From contig NZ_JACHHZ010000002.1 in the NCBI RefSeq assembly GCF_014202975.1, forward strand, positions 1,121,018 to 1,185,017: 64,000 nucleotides of DNA, read 5' to 3'. Shown piece by piece: positions 52,814 through 60,827 of this stretch (within the stretch, counting starts at the first letter, position 1; each line of letters starts with the position of its first letter). Both the position numbers and the translations under genes were made by a program. Source of the DNA: Povalibacter uvarum. Its GTDB lineage: Bacteria; Pseudomonadota; Gammaproteobacteria; Steroidobacterales; Steroidobacteraceae. The notes under the pieces were generated by a model that made no database searches, was not told where the DNA came from, and was given only the letters and a program-made list of their open reading frames with translations.

Positions 52814-53368
52814 TTACTGCCTGGGCTTTACGGGAAGCATACGGCGCAGCAGGCCGTCGCGGTCGAGGAACTGGTGTTTCAGCGCAGCCAGAGCGTGAAC
52901 GATCGCGATGACGACCAGCGTCTTCGCCACCAGCTCATGGGCGCCGTGGAAGAATTCATAGCGGGCCTTGTCGGGTTGCACGAGGTCCGGGAAAGTGAAG
53001 ACGCCAAACCAGCTCACCGGGAAATTTCGCGCCGAGGACATCAGCCAGCCGAAAAGCGGCGTGATGAGGATGAGTGCGTACAGCGCGCCATGCGAAATGT
53101 GCGCTGCGACTCGCTGCCACGCGGGCATGCCAGAGGGCAACGGGGGCACCGGATTGACGAACCGCCAGAGCAATCGAACGACTGCCAGCATGAAAATCGT
53201 CATGCCGACGGATTTGTGCTGGGCCAGCACCGCGATCTTCGCCGGCCCCAGTGGCAGGCCATCCGCTTTTTCGGCGAGGATGACCTGGGTGATGATCAGC
53301 ACGACGATCGACCAGTGGAACAACTGGGCGGCCACGCCGTAACGTACTGCGGTGTTTCTGATCTGCAT
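52814..53368 (-). CDS. Cytochrome b561
   Basis: 184 residues from ATG 53368 (MQIRNTAVRYGVAAQLFHW). Four helices with heme-ligand histidines at the expected places (LFHWSIVVLIITQV, QHKSVGMTIFMLAVVRLLWRF, VAAHISHGALYALILITPLFGW, FFHGAHELVAKTLVVIAIVHALAALKHQF). Diheme quinol-to-heme electron carrier in the inner membrane. It heads the b561-YceI unit and is divergent from a second YceI gene. Confidence 0.93.
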   Translation of the reverse strand: MQIRNTAVRYGVAAQLFHWSIVVLIITQVILAEKADGLPLGPAKIAVLAQHKSVGMTIFMLAVVRLLWRFVNPVPPLPSGMPAWQRVAAHISHGALYALILITPLFGWLMSSARNFPVSWFGVFTFPDLVQPDKARYEFFHGAHELVAKTLVVIAIVHALAALKHQFLDRDGLLRRMLPVKPRQ

Positions 53369-53445
53369 TCGAGGCCTGCAACGAAGGCACCGGACCTGCA
53401 GTGTACGGCATTGCGCGGCGATGACCCATGTCGCAGGGGAGAGCC

Positions 53446-54177
53446 ATGTCGAAGCGTGTCGGGAAATTGTCCGTTGGAAAGCTGGCGCAAGGCCTTGGTA
53501 TTTGCGCCGTTGCTGTGTTGCTGACTGCTTGTCCTGCGCCGCCACGGCCTGCGCCGTCGGAAAAGCCGGTCGTTCCCGAGGTGCCGGGCAAGGACCTGCG
53601 CGGCGCGACGGTTTACAACGTGAACCCGCAGGCGTCCACAGTGCACATACTCGTTTATCGCGGCGGCACGCTCTCCCGGCTGGCTCATAACCACGTCATG
53701 ACCGTTGCGAATCTGCAAGGGGAAATCTGGACGCACCCGACACTCACGCGCTCCGGTTTCGATCTGGCGTTCCCGGTCGGCGACCTCGTCATCGATGACT
53801 TGCGGGCGCGTCAGGCGGCGGGCAGTGATTTTTCTTCGGAGGTATCGCAATCGGATCGCGAGGGCACACGCAAGAATATGCTGCGCGCCGAAGTGCTGAA
53901 CGGCGAACGTTATCCACGGATCTCTCTGCGATCCGTAACGGTAGGCGGGACCGCGCAGAAGCCGGAAGTGTCAGCGCGAATCACGATCCGCGATGCTTCC
54001 CACGACGTCGCCGTCAGGCCAACGGTCGCGATCGACGGAGCGCGAATCACCGTGTCAGGTGAATTCGACCTGCTGCAGACCGATTTCGGAATCAAACCCT
54101 TCAGCGCCGCGCTGGGGGCATTGCAGGTGCAGGATCGGGTGCACTTGAAGTTCAGCGTGGTCGGGCAGAAGAGGTAG
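53446..54177 (+). CDS. YceI-like lipoprotein
   Basis: 243 residues from ATG 53446, chosen for the AGGGGAG ribosome site; ATG 53428 is upstream. Lipobox VLLTAC (cleavage before Cys) after a signal, followed by a Pro-rich linker and a YceI-like barrel (NPQASTVHILVYRGGTLSRLAHNHVM, FDLAFPVGDLVIDDL, GEFDLLQTDFGIKPFSAALGALQVQD). An outer-membrane-anchored relative of the periplasmic YceI protein; possibly the two share a ligand. Confidence 0.87.
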   Translation: MSKRVGKLSVGKLAQGLGICAVAVLLTACPAPPRPAPSEKPVVPEVPGKDLRGATVYNVNPQASTVHILVYRGGTLSRLAHNHVMTVANLQGEIWTHPTLTRSGFDLAFPVGDLVIDDLRARQAAGSDFSSEVSQSDREGTRKNMLRAEVLNGERYPRISLRSVTVGGTAQKPEVSARITIRDASHDVAVRPTVAIDGARITVSGEFDLLQTDFGIKPFSAALGALQVQDRVHLKFSVVGQKR

Positions 54178-54201
54178 CGCCATGGCCGGATTCGTTTGAA
54201 C

Positions 54202-54233
54202 GTTGTGGGTCCGGCTGAAGCCGGACCCACAAC
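54202..54233. repeat. Perfect 14-bp stem hairpin GTTGTGGGTCCGGC-TGAA-GCCGGACCCACAAC
   Basis: Between the convergent YceI-like lipoprotein and S46 peptidase genes; each strand would form a very stable stem-loop after its gene. No T-tract. It shares GTGGGTCCGGCT with the centres of elements 3 and 8. Confidence 0.85.
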
Positions 54234-54261
54234 AAGGGCCGGAGCCTGGCGCCTCGCCGCT

Positions 54262-56346
54262 TTATTCCGTGCCTTTCCCGGCACCAAGAATCTCATTGGC
54301 GATCGACGTCGCGCCGTACACATCGCGAAGTGCGGCGATGATGATGCGCGGGTGGACTGCGACCGCGCGATTCTTGCGCTCGTCGTACCAGTAGCTGCCG
54401 GCGATCGAGTGAATGTTGCCGTCGAAGGCGAGCCCTACGACCCGTCCTTTTGCGTCCACGACGGGGCTGCCGGAGTTGCCGCCGACGATGTCGTTCGTCG
54501 TCGTGTAGTTGAATGGCGTTTGCGGATCGAGTTTGCTGCGCGCGTCGAGCCACGCCTGCGGCAACGCGAAGGGATCCTTGCCCGTGGTGCGTTCGTAGAG
54601 GCGCGCCAGTGATGTGAACGGCACTACGTCCTCGCCTTTCTCGTTCCATCCTTCGACAGCACCGTAGCTCACGCGCAGCGTGAAGTTGGCATCCGGGTAG
54701 ATATTCGTGCCGAGCGCTGCGAAGCGGGCTTTCGCAATGCGCTCCTGGCCCGAGGCGATAGGCGCCTGCACTTCATCTTCATAGATCTTGCGCAGTCCGC
54801 GTGCAGTGGTGTCGATTTCGCGGGCCAGCACGATCATCGGATCGCTCGACGCTGCGACCGCCGACGCGCCGCCTTCCCACAGAGTCTTGCGCAGCGCCGG
54901 ATCGGCGAGCTTGCTGCCGCCGACCAGCTTCGTCGCCAATGAATCGGGCGATTCGCTGCCGAGCAACTGGCGCACGACGGGATCATCCGGGCCGAGGATC
55001 TCGCGCAGCTTGTCGAGCGAGAAGGACAGCGACATTTCCTCGAAGTCGTTGTGGATCGGTGTGCTCGCGAGCAGATTTCCTTCGATCTTCGGCAGGTTCG
55101 ATTCCGCGTATTCGCGCAGGCGCTGCTCGTTGGGCTTCCCGCGTTCAGCGGCACCGCGCACCAGCTGGCGCGCGTAGGTGAACAGCTTGCTGGAGAAGCC
55201 CACGCCGCTTTCGAGATAGAGGTAACGATCGTAGATTTCGCGATAGCGCGTTTCGGCGTTGTCGATGTCGGTCCACGCCTTGGCTGCGCCGCCGGCAGCC
55301 CGCAACTGATCTTCCTGCTTGCGCTTGGCGTCGAACAGCGCATCGTCCAGCAGGGCGCGCTGGAAACCGCGATAGACCTTCAGCGAGTTTTCGACGTGCA
55401 GCAACGGGTCCTGACTGATGCGTGCGGGTTCGTCGCCGGTCTTCGACCACTGAATCAGGCGACCGCGATACTCCGTGTTGCGGATGACGTATGCGGGTAC
55501 CGACGTGTCACGCTGGAACTGCAGTTGCGCGACCGTGTAGAGACGATTCGTGTTGCCCGGATGTCCGACGACGAAGACCGGTTCGTTCGCGGCCGGGCCT
55601 TCGGCGCGCCACGGGAGATGGTTCGGCGTTCGTGCGGGCTTGCCGTTCTCGTAAACGCGCAGCAGGCTGAAGTCGAGACACCAGCGCGGGAAGTTGAAGT
55701 TGTCGGGATCGCCGCCGAATGCCGCGATCGCTTCATGCGGCGCGAATACCAGGCGCACGTCGTCGTAACGCTTGTACTTGTAGAGGTGGTACTGGCCACC
55801 CTGGTACAGATTCACCGACTCGCAGGCCAGCGCGCCGTGAGGCGACTTCTTCGACGCCGCGGTGCATTCGGCTTCGAGGCGGCTCAGCGTCTGCTTCCGT
55901 ATCGTATTTGCTTTCGCGTCGTCCAGGCCGGCGGTGGCTGCGTTCACCTTGTCCGTGACGTTCTCGGTCTCCATCAGCACGGAGATCATTTCGGTGGGGC
56001 ATTTCTTCTCTTCGGAACGCTGGCGCGCGTGGAAGCCCTTGCCGAGCAGATCGTCGTCCTTGCTCGACAGATCGGCGAGGCATTCGACGACGCAGTGATG
56101 GTTCGTCAGGACCATGCCGTCCTTGGAGATGAACGAGCCCGTGCATCCCCCCTCGAGCCGGGTCGTCGCGCGCTGTACGCGCTGCAGCCAGGCCTCGTTG
56201 ATGTCGACGTTGTATTTCTGTTTGACGGCGGCCTTCGGGAAATTGAACGTCGTCCACATGCCTTCGTCTGCCTGAGCAGCGGGCGAGAGGCCGGCGGCGA
56301 ATACCATTGCTGTGACGAGAAGCGTGTGGGTCGTGCGTTGAGACAT
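54262..56346 (-). CDS. S46 family dipeptidyl-peptidase (DPP7/DPP11 type)
   Basis: 694 residues with signal peptide to AAQA (MSQRTTHTLLVTAMVFAAGLSPAAQA). Chymotrypsin-type triad of S46: His83/His84 in VLTNHHCVVECL, Asp in GDPDNFNFPRWCLDFSLLRV, Ser625 in GGNSGSPVVDAKG. It releases dipeptides from the N-terminus in the periplasm. Specificity (hydrophobic or acidic) rests on one residue near the C-terminus that I did not assign. Stand-alone gene. Confidence 0.94.
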   Translation of the reverse strand: MSQRTTHTLLVTAMVFAAGLSPAAQADEGMWTTFNFPKAAVKQKYNVDINEAWLQRVQRATTRLEGGCTGSFISKDGMVLTNHHCVVECLADLSSKDDDLLGKGFHARQRSEEKKCPTEMISVLMETENVTDKVNAATAGLDDAKANTIRKQTLSRLEAECTAASKKSPHGALACESVNLYQGGQYHLYKYKRYDDVRLVFAPHEAIAAFGGDPDNFNFPRWCLDFSLLRVYENGKPARTPNHLPWRAEGPAANEPVFVVGHPGNTNRLYTVAQLQFQRDTSVPAYVIRNTEYRGRLIQWSKTGDEPARISQDPLLHVENSLKVYRGFQRALLDDALFDAKRKQEDQLRAAGGAAKAWTDIDNAETRYREIYDRYLYLESGVGFSSKLFTYARQLVRGAAERGKPNEQRLREYAESNLPKIEGNLLASTPIHNDFEEMSLSFSLDKLREILGPDDPVVRQLLGSESPDSLATKLVGGSKLADPALRKTLWEGGASAVAASSDPMIVLAREIDTTARGLRKIYEDEVQAPIASGQERIAKARFAALGTNIYPDANFTLRVSYGAVEGWNEKGEDVVPFTSLARLYERTTGKDPFALPQAWLDARSKLDPQTPFNYTTTNDIVGGNSGSPVVDAKGRVVGLAFDGNIHSIAGSYWYDERKNRAVAVHPRIIIAALRDVYGATSIANEILGAGKGTE

Positions 56347-56418
56347 GCCTATCCCCGCGGGTTGAAAATGGAATCGGGCCGGCCTGCTGCGCCGCCCGAA
56401 GGATTCGCATAGAAGAAA

Positions 56419-57138
56419 TCAGAAGTCGGATTGCATCAAGAGCAAACGGGTTCCTTCCGGCGCTTCCACGATGGCGTTGGTCGCGTCGTCCAGACTGTCC
56501 GGCATCTCGTCCGAGAGCTTCAAACCCCGTTCCTTCAGCCGCGCCAGGCGCTCGCGCATATCGGGGTCTTCGAAAGTGAGGACGGGCTGGCGCAAAGCCC
56601 GCGTCCGGTACAGCCCGAGATTGAGGTGATCGCTGGTGACCGGCGTCCGGGAAAACGGCTGCGATTCCTCATCCATCGCGACGAAGCCGAGGGGTTCCCA
56701 GAAAGCCCGACTCGCCGCGGCATCGCGCACCGGGATACCGAACTCGGTGAAGTAGCCGCACGTCGTAGCGATCTCCGCGTCGGTAGCCGGTGGCGAGAAT
56801 GTGCGGGCCTCGACGAGGCTCACGCAGATGCCGCCTGGATCGGTGAACGCTGCCTGGTTGAAGACATCGGTGCCGAGACGCTCCTGATCGAACTGGATGC
56901 CTGCTTCGCGGAGCGCCTCGATGCTGCGAGAGAGTTGCGGCAGCACGAAGGTCAGTGCGGGCGAACGGATGTACGCACCATGCAAGCCGAGAAACAGCCG
57001 CCCGTCAGTGATGACTGCATAAGGGTAGGGCCAGGTCTCGCTCACACTCGTCTGCTGAAACCCCAATGATTCGTAAAACTCGAGCGACGCCTGGATATCC
57101 GGTGTGTGCACGCTGATTTCGAGGAAGCGGCCGAGCAT
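56419..57138 (-). CDS. VOC (glyoxalase/dioxygenase-fold) protein with two modules
   Basis: 239 residues from ATG 57138. Two VOC modules: 1-115 (MLGRFLEISVHTPDIQASLEFYESLGF ... FTDPGGICVSLVE) and 120-239 (TEFGIPVRDAAASRAFWEPLGF ... VEAPEGTRLLLMQ). The metal ligands are only partly conserved, so the enzyme class is unknown. It begins 2 bp after the ferrochelatase stop and is translationally coupled to it. Confidence 0.88.
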   Translation of the reverse strand: MLGRFLEISVHTPDIQASLEFYESLGFQQTSVSETWPYPYAVITDGRLFLGLHGAYIRSPALTFVLPQLSRSIEALREAGIQFDQERLGTDVFNQAAFTDPGGICVSLVEARTFSPPATDAEIATTCGYFTEFGIPVRDAAASRAFWEPLGFVAMDEESQPFSRTPVTSDHLNLGLYRTRALRQPVLTFEDPDMRERLARLKERGLKLSDEMPDSLDDATNAIVEAPEGTRLLLMQSDF

Positions 57139-57140
57139 GA

Positions 57141-58226
57141 TCAGCGGCCCGCGCCGCCACGCACCGCGCGCGCTTTGCTCTGCGGATCCGCGACTTCCGA
57201 CACCGGCCAGCCTTGCGCATGACGCAGGGTGAGGTCGGCGAGCAGCTGAACGTGGGCCGGCGTGGCGTTCAATGCAGGAATGTAGTCGTACGCTTCGCCG
57301 CCGTTCTCCAGGAAGGGCGCGCGATTGCGAATCTCGATTTCTTCGAGGGTTTCGAGGCAGTCCGTCGCGAAGCCGGGGCACACCACGCTGATGCGCTTCG
57401 GACCTTCTTTCGCGTACCGCAGCAAGAGCTCGTCGGTGTAGGGGCGCAGCCATTCCTCCCGGCCGACCTGCGATTGGAAACTCACGCTCCAGTCGCCTTC
57501 GGCGAGGCCGAGACGCTCGCTGACCAATCGAGCCGTCTTCAGGCACTGGCAGTGATAGGGATCGCCTGCGAGCAGGTAGCTGCGAGGCACGCCATGGAAT
57601 GAGAACAGCAAGTGCTTGCGCCCGTGCGTCTGCCAATGCGCCTGAATGCTTGCGGCGAGGGCGGCGATGTATGCGCCGTCATCGTGGTACTGGGTGATGA
57701 ACCGGAATTCGGGCAGCCAGCGAAAGCGCTGCAGTGTCCGGGTGACGCGGTCGAAGACGGACGCTGTCGTCGTGCCCGAGTACTGGGGATAGAGCGGCAG
57801 CACGATGAGACGGCGAACTCCTTCGCGATGCATTCGTTCGAGCGTTCCGGGAATGTCGGGCGAGCCGTAGCTCATGCCGAGGCCGACGACGACTCTTCCC
57901 TGTCCCAGCCGTTCGGTGAGTTCCTTCTCGAGACCTACGGCGAGCGCCTTGGTGTGCAGCAGAAGGGGAGAGCCCTGCGGGGTCCAGATTTGCTGGTACG
58001 CGTGCGCGCTCTTGCTCGGTCGAATACGCAGGATCACGCCGTGGAGGATCAGCCACCAGAGCCAGCGGGGTGATTCGATGACGCGGGCGTCCCAGAGGAA
58101 CTCCGCGAGAAAGCGCCGCACGTCGCCAGGGCTGGGAGAGTCGGGCGTGCCCAGATTGACCAGCAGGACGCCGGTACGGGGCGCGGAGGCGTGGTCGAAG
58201 TCTGACAGGCCGAGGTAATCGGGCAT
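57141..58226 (-). CDS. hemH: Ferrochelatase
   Basis: Inserts iron into protoporphyrin IX. 361 residues: GVLLVNLGTPDSPSPGDVRRFLAEFLWD, GLGMSYGSPDIPGTLERM, LPLYPQYSGTTTASVFD, catalytic His211 in FSFHGVPRSYL, GDPYHCQCLKTARLV, SFQSQVGREEWLRPYT and CPGFATDCLETLEEI. The start is the first ATG giving the family N-terminus. Together with hemF (1438) it covers two late steps of the same pathway. Confidence 0.97.
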   Translation of the reverse strand: MPDYLGLSDFDHASAPRTGVLLVNLGTPDSPSPGDVRRFLAEFLWDARVIESPRWLWWLILHGVILRIRPSKSAHAYQQIWTPQGSPLLLHTKALAVGLEKELTERLGQGRVVVGLGMSYGSPDIPGTLERMHREGVRRLIVLPLYPQYSGTTTASVFDRVTRTLQRFRWLPEFRFITQYHDDGAYIAALAASIQAHWQTHGRKHLLFSFHGVPRSYLLAGDPYHCQCLKTARLVSERLGLAEGDWSVSFQSQVGREEWLRPYTDELLLRYAKEGPKRISVVCPGFATDCLETLEEIEIRNRAPFLENGGEAYDYIPALNATPAHVQLLADLTLRHAQGWPVSEVADPQSKARAVRGGAGR

Positions 58227-58292
58227 GAGGAACGCGGTCGTGGTCGAGGCGCCGTAGTCTGGCGTAACGGCTCCCGCAAGTCATGACCGCCC

Positions 58293-58324
58293 AAAAAAAC
58301 GAACCCCGCACTAGGCGGGGTTCG
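58293..58324 (-). terminator. Strong rho-independent terminator downstream of the PEP-CTERM gene
   Basis: On the minus strand CGAACCCCGC-loop-GCGGGGTTCG (58300-58324) is followed by seven T residues (58293-58299). It separates the PEP-CTERM gene from the hemH operon. The best intrinsic terminator in the window. Confidence 0.93.
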
Positions 58325-58349
58325 TGGGGAGCTTTGAGAAGCTTCTGGC

Positions 58350-58892
58350 TTACTTGGCGGCCTTCCGGCGGCGGGCGGTCAGGCCCACGCCGAGGAGTCC
58401 GAGACCGAGCAGCGCCAGCGTTGCGGGTTCCGGAACGGCTGCTGCTGCAGCGTAGCCGTTGGCAACCAGGCTCGAGCCGCCGAAGATGAAGTCGCCGAAC
58501 ACGGAGGTGATGGTCACGCTCAGTGTGCCGAAGGCGTTCAGTTCGAGCAGGCCGGCAATCGACCAGCCCTGGTAGGCGTCGTTGCCGAAGTTGAAGACGA
58601 CGCGGTCGCCGAGCACGCCCGGGATGTCGACGAAGGCGGCTTCGAGGTCGTACCACTTGTCAGCGGCATCGTCATACAGGTCGATGCTCAGCAGGAAGTC
58701 CGTGACCACATCCGTGCCGACGCGGAAGCCGTCGAGCGTGATGTCGTGCGAGTAGTCCAGCGACTTGCCGGCGGTGAGCGTCTGTCCACCCGCCACGCTG
58801 CTGTCCCAGGTAGCCGGGATGTAGGACGCGTTGGCGACGCCGGAGAACCCTACGACGGCGGCCAGTGCGATGAGAATCTTCTGAAGGGACAT
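58350..58892 (-). CDS. PEP-CTERM sorting domain protein
   Basis: 180 residues from ATG 58892 (GGGAG upstream). Signal peptide MSLQKILIALAAVVGFSGVANA, a beta-rich body (GKSLDYSHDITLDGFRVGTDVVTDF, VVFNFGNDAYQGWSIAGLLELNAFG), and the PEP-CTERM tail at 153-180: VPEP motif, hydrophobic helix (LALLGLGLLGVGLT) and a RRRK cluster. It should be processed by an exosortase and exported to the envelope or matrix; no exosortase is in the window. Closed by a strong terminator and led by an own promoter: a one-gene unit. Confidence 0.93.
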   Translation of the reverse strand: MSLQKILIALAAVVGFSGVANASYIPATWDSSVAGGQTLTAGKSLDYSHDITLDGFRVGTDVVTDFLLSIDLYDDAADKWYDLEAAFVDIPGVLGDRVVFNFGNDAYQGWSIAGLLELNAFGTLSVTITSVFGDFIFGGSSLVANGYAAAAAVPEPATLALLGLGLLGVGLTARRRKAAK

Positions 58893-58983
58893 GTTTCGTT
58901 GCTCCCCAAGGCCAGACAAGAACAGGAAAAAGGGCGTTGGCTTTGTTGTCCTGTAAGAGTGCAACGAGCGTGCCGTTCCTGGA

Positions 58984-59011
58984 ATTATCTTTAAATTCAT
59001 AAGCTTGAAAA
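58984..59011 (-). promoter_or_regulatory. Putative sigma-70 promoter of the PEP-CTERM gene
   Basis: On the minus strand TTTTCA (complement of 59006-59011), 16-bp spacer, GATAAT (complement of 58984-58989). The segment is strikingly AT-rich in a GC-rich surrounding. Start codon ~92 bp downstream. Confidence 0.5.
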
Positions 59012-59181
59012 AATCGCATGACGTTCGTAGTCGGACGGCTGTAATGACCCCCGACAGGCGACATAACACACCAAAGGCACTTCCACACCGGGTCGATGAA
59101 AGGTCAGTGAGGGAGTTTTCCGGCCTTTGTCGCTTTACTCAGTAGGACACGCGTGCGGTGACATGGACCACCTCACAAGGA

Positions 59182-59196
59182 CCCGAATGGTTCGGG
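59182..59196. promoter_or_regulatory. Perfect hairpin CCCGAA-TGG-TTCGGG
   Basis: Six-base arms around TGG in the long region upstream of the PEP-CTERM gene, ~290 bp from its start. An operator or structural element; nothing else supports a specific role. Confidence 0.3.
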
Positions 59197-59419
59197 GCAT
59201 GCAAACGGGCAGGGATGCCCTTCAGATTTTTCAGGTGCCAGCCGGCCGAGCCCACGATTCGCTACTGCCCCCCTCCCCGGGATCGTGATGCTCTGTCGGA
59301 CGGCATGTTGCCTTCACCCCAATGCTGTGGGGTTCGGGCAGCTGCCTGGGACGGCGGTCGGTTGTGACGGATGCGCTACCGCCCAAGCGTTTCCCGGCAC
59401 TTCCGGCCGCCTCCGCTTT

Positions 59420-59455
59420 AGGAGAAGCGGTTGCCGGTTAGCGGTTGGCGGTTAG
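59420..59455. repeat. Iterated-arm element 9, single arm (unit RGCGGTT)
   Basis: AGAAGCGGTT, GCCGGTT, AGCGGTT, GGCGGTT, AG at 7-bp period; 27 bp past the thiolase stop codon. No second arm seen within 300 bp. Confidence 0.75.
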
Positions 59456-59482
59456 TTCAGAAACGGAACATTAACCCGGTCG

Positions 59483-60760
59483 CTACCGCTCCAGGATTGC
59501 TGTTACGCCCATGCCGCCGGCGGTGCAGATCGAGATCAGACCGCGGCCCTTTCCTCGTTGAGCCAATAATTTTGCCAGTGTTGCCACGATTCGCGCGCCC
59601 GTCGCTGCGAAGGGATGGCCGATCGCCACGCTGCCGCCCTTCAGATTCATCTTGCTGCGGTCGATCGGGCCCAGCGGCTCGCTGAGGCCCAGCCGCTCGC
59701 GGCAGAACTGCGGCGATTCCCACGCCTTCAGCGTACAGAGCACCTGCGCTTCGAAAGCCTCGTGGATTTCATACACATCGAAGTCCTGCAGGCGCAGGCC
59801 CGCGTCGCTGAGCATGCGCGGCACCGCGTACGCGGGCGCCATCAGCAATCCTTCCTTGTTGACGAAATCGACGGCAGCGACCTTGCCGTACGTGAGATAC
59901 GCGAGCACTGGCAGGCCGCGGCTGCGCGCCCAGTCTTCGCTGGCGAGAAGCACTGCCGAAGCGCCGTCCGTCATCGGTGTCGAATTGCCGGCGGTCAAAG
60001 TGCCGGTCGCATCGAACGAGGGCTTGAGCTTCGCGAGCTTTTCGATCGACGTGTCGCGACGCACGTTGTTGTCGCGCTTCAGTCCGGCGAACTCGACGAT
60101 CAGGTCATCGTAAAACCCTTCGTCGTACGCAGCTGCAGCCTTGAGATGACTGTGCAGTGCGAGCTGGTCCTGCTCTTCGCGCGAGATCTGCCAAGTCTTC
60201 GCCATCTGTTCGCAACTCTGTCCCATCGACAAACCCGTGCGCGGCTCGCTCACGCCCGGCAATTGCGGTTTGAAGTGTTTCGGACGCACGCCGAACCAGG
60301 GCCCGATGCGTTCGCCGAGACTTCTTCCGCGGGCGCTCGCGAGCAGCAGCTTGCGATAAGAATCCGGATAGACGATCGGCACATCGCTCGCGGTATCGAC
60401 GCCGGCCGCGATCGCGGAATCGATCTGGCCCGCGGCGATCTTGAGTCCCAGGATGATCGCCGTCTCGAGGCTCGTGCCGCACGCGCGCTGCAGGTCGAAT
60501 GCGGGTGTTTCCGGAGCGAGGCCGCTGCCCAGCACGGCCTCACGCGTGAGATTGAAATCGCGCGAATGCTTGAGCACCGCGCCTGCGCCGACATCGCCGA
60601 GCGTCTCGCCTTTGAGCTGATAACGATCGACCACTCCGCGCAATGCTGCTGTCAGCATGTCCTGGTTGCTGGCCTGTGCGTACGCGCCCATCGAGCGGGC
60701 GAAGGGGATGCGCATGCCGCCGATGATGGCGACCCGTCGAGGGGAAGATCCGACAATCAT
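59483..60760 (-). CDS. Acetyl-CoA C-acyltransferase (thiolase, FadI-like)
   Basis: 425 residues. Thiolase triad: nucleophile Cys94 (QRACGTSLET), HEAFEAQ, GHPFAATG with His382, and Cys412 in CTAGGMG. Length and start (RRVAIIGGMRIPFARS) resemble FadI-type enzymes of fatty-acid beta-oxidation that act with a FadJ partner; no such partner is next to it. Starts at ATG 60760. It cleaves 3-ketoacyl-CoA or condenses acetyl-CoA. Confidence 0.93.
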   Translation of the reverse strand: MIVGSSPRRVAIIGGMRIPFARSMGAYAQASNQDMLTAALRGVVDRYQLKGETLGDVGAGAVLKHSRDFNLTREAVLGSGLAPETPAFDLQRACGTSLETAIILGLKIAAGQIDSAIAAGVDTASDVPIVYPDSYRKLLLASARGRSLGERIGPWFGVRPKHFKPQLPGVSEPRTGLSMGQSCEQMAKTWQISREEQDQLALHSHLKAAAAYDEGFYDDLIVEFAGLKRDNNVRRDTSIEKLAKLKPSFDATGTLTAGNSTPMTDGASAVLLASEDWARSRGLPVLAYLTYGKVAAVDFVNKEGLLMAPAYAVPRMLSDAGLRLQDFDVYEIHEAFEAQVLCTLKAWESPQFCRERLGLSEPLGPIDRSKMNLKGGSVAIGHPFAATGARIVATLAKLLAQRGKGRGLISICTAGGMGVTAILER

Positions 60761-60827
60761 GCGAGCCTCGCTATGAGAGAATCGGCGGGCTGAGAAGAAT
60801 GCCGCGCCGTTTTGGCCGGGTCAAAGC

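Larger units (their letters stand above)
58893..59482. other. 590-bp intergenic region upstream of the PEP-CTERM gene
   Basis: No gene seen. It includes an AT-rich patch with a promoter (58984-59011), a perfect CCCGAA-TGG-TTCGGG hairpin (59182-59196) and a heptamer arm (59420-59455). The long leader of the PEP-CTERM gene, ~90 nt from the predicted start, gives room for regulation. Confidence 0.6.

Noticed and set aside
59050-59420. Riboswitch or sigma-54 promoter upstream of the PEP-CTERM gene
   Set aside because: No known riboswitch core can be recognised, and the nearest TGG...TTGG stretch does not fit the -24/-12 consensus.
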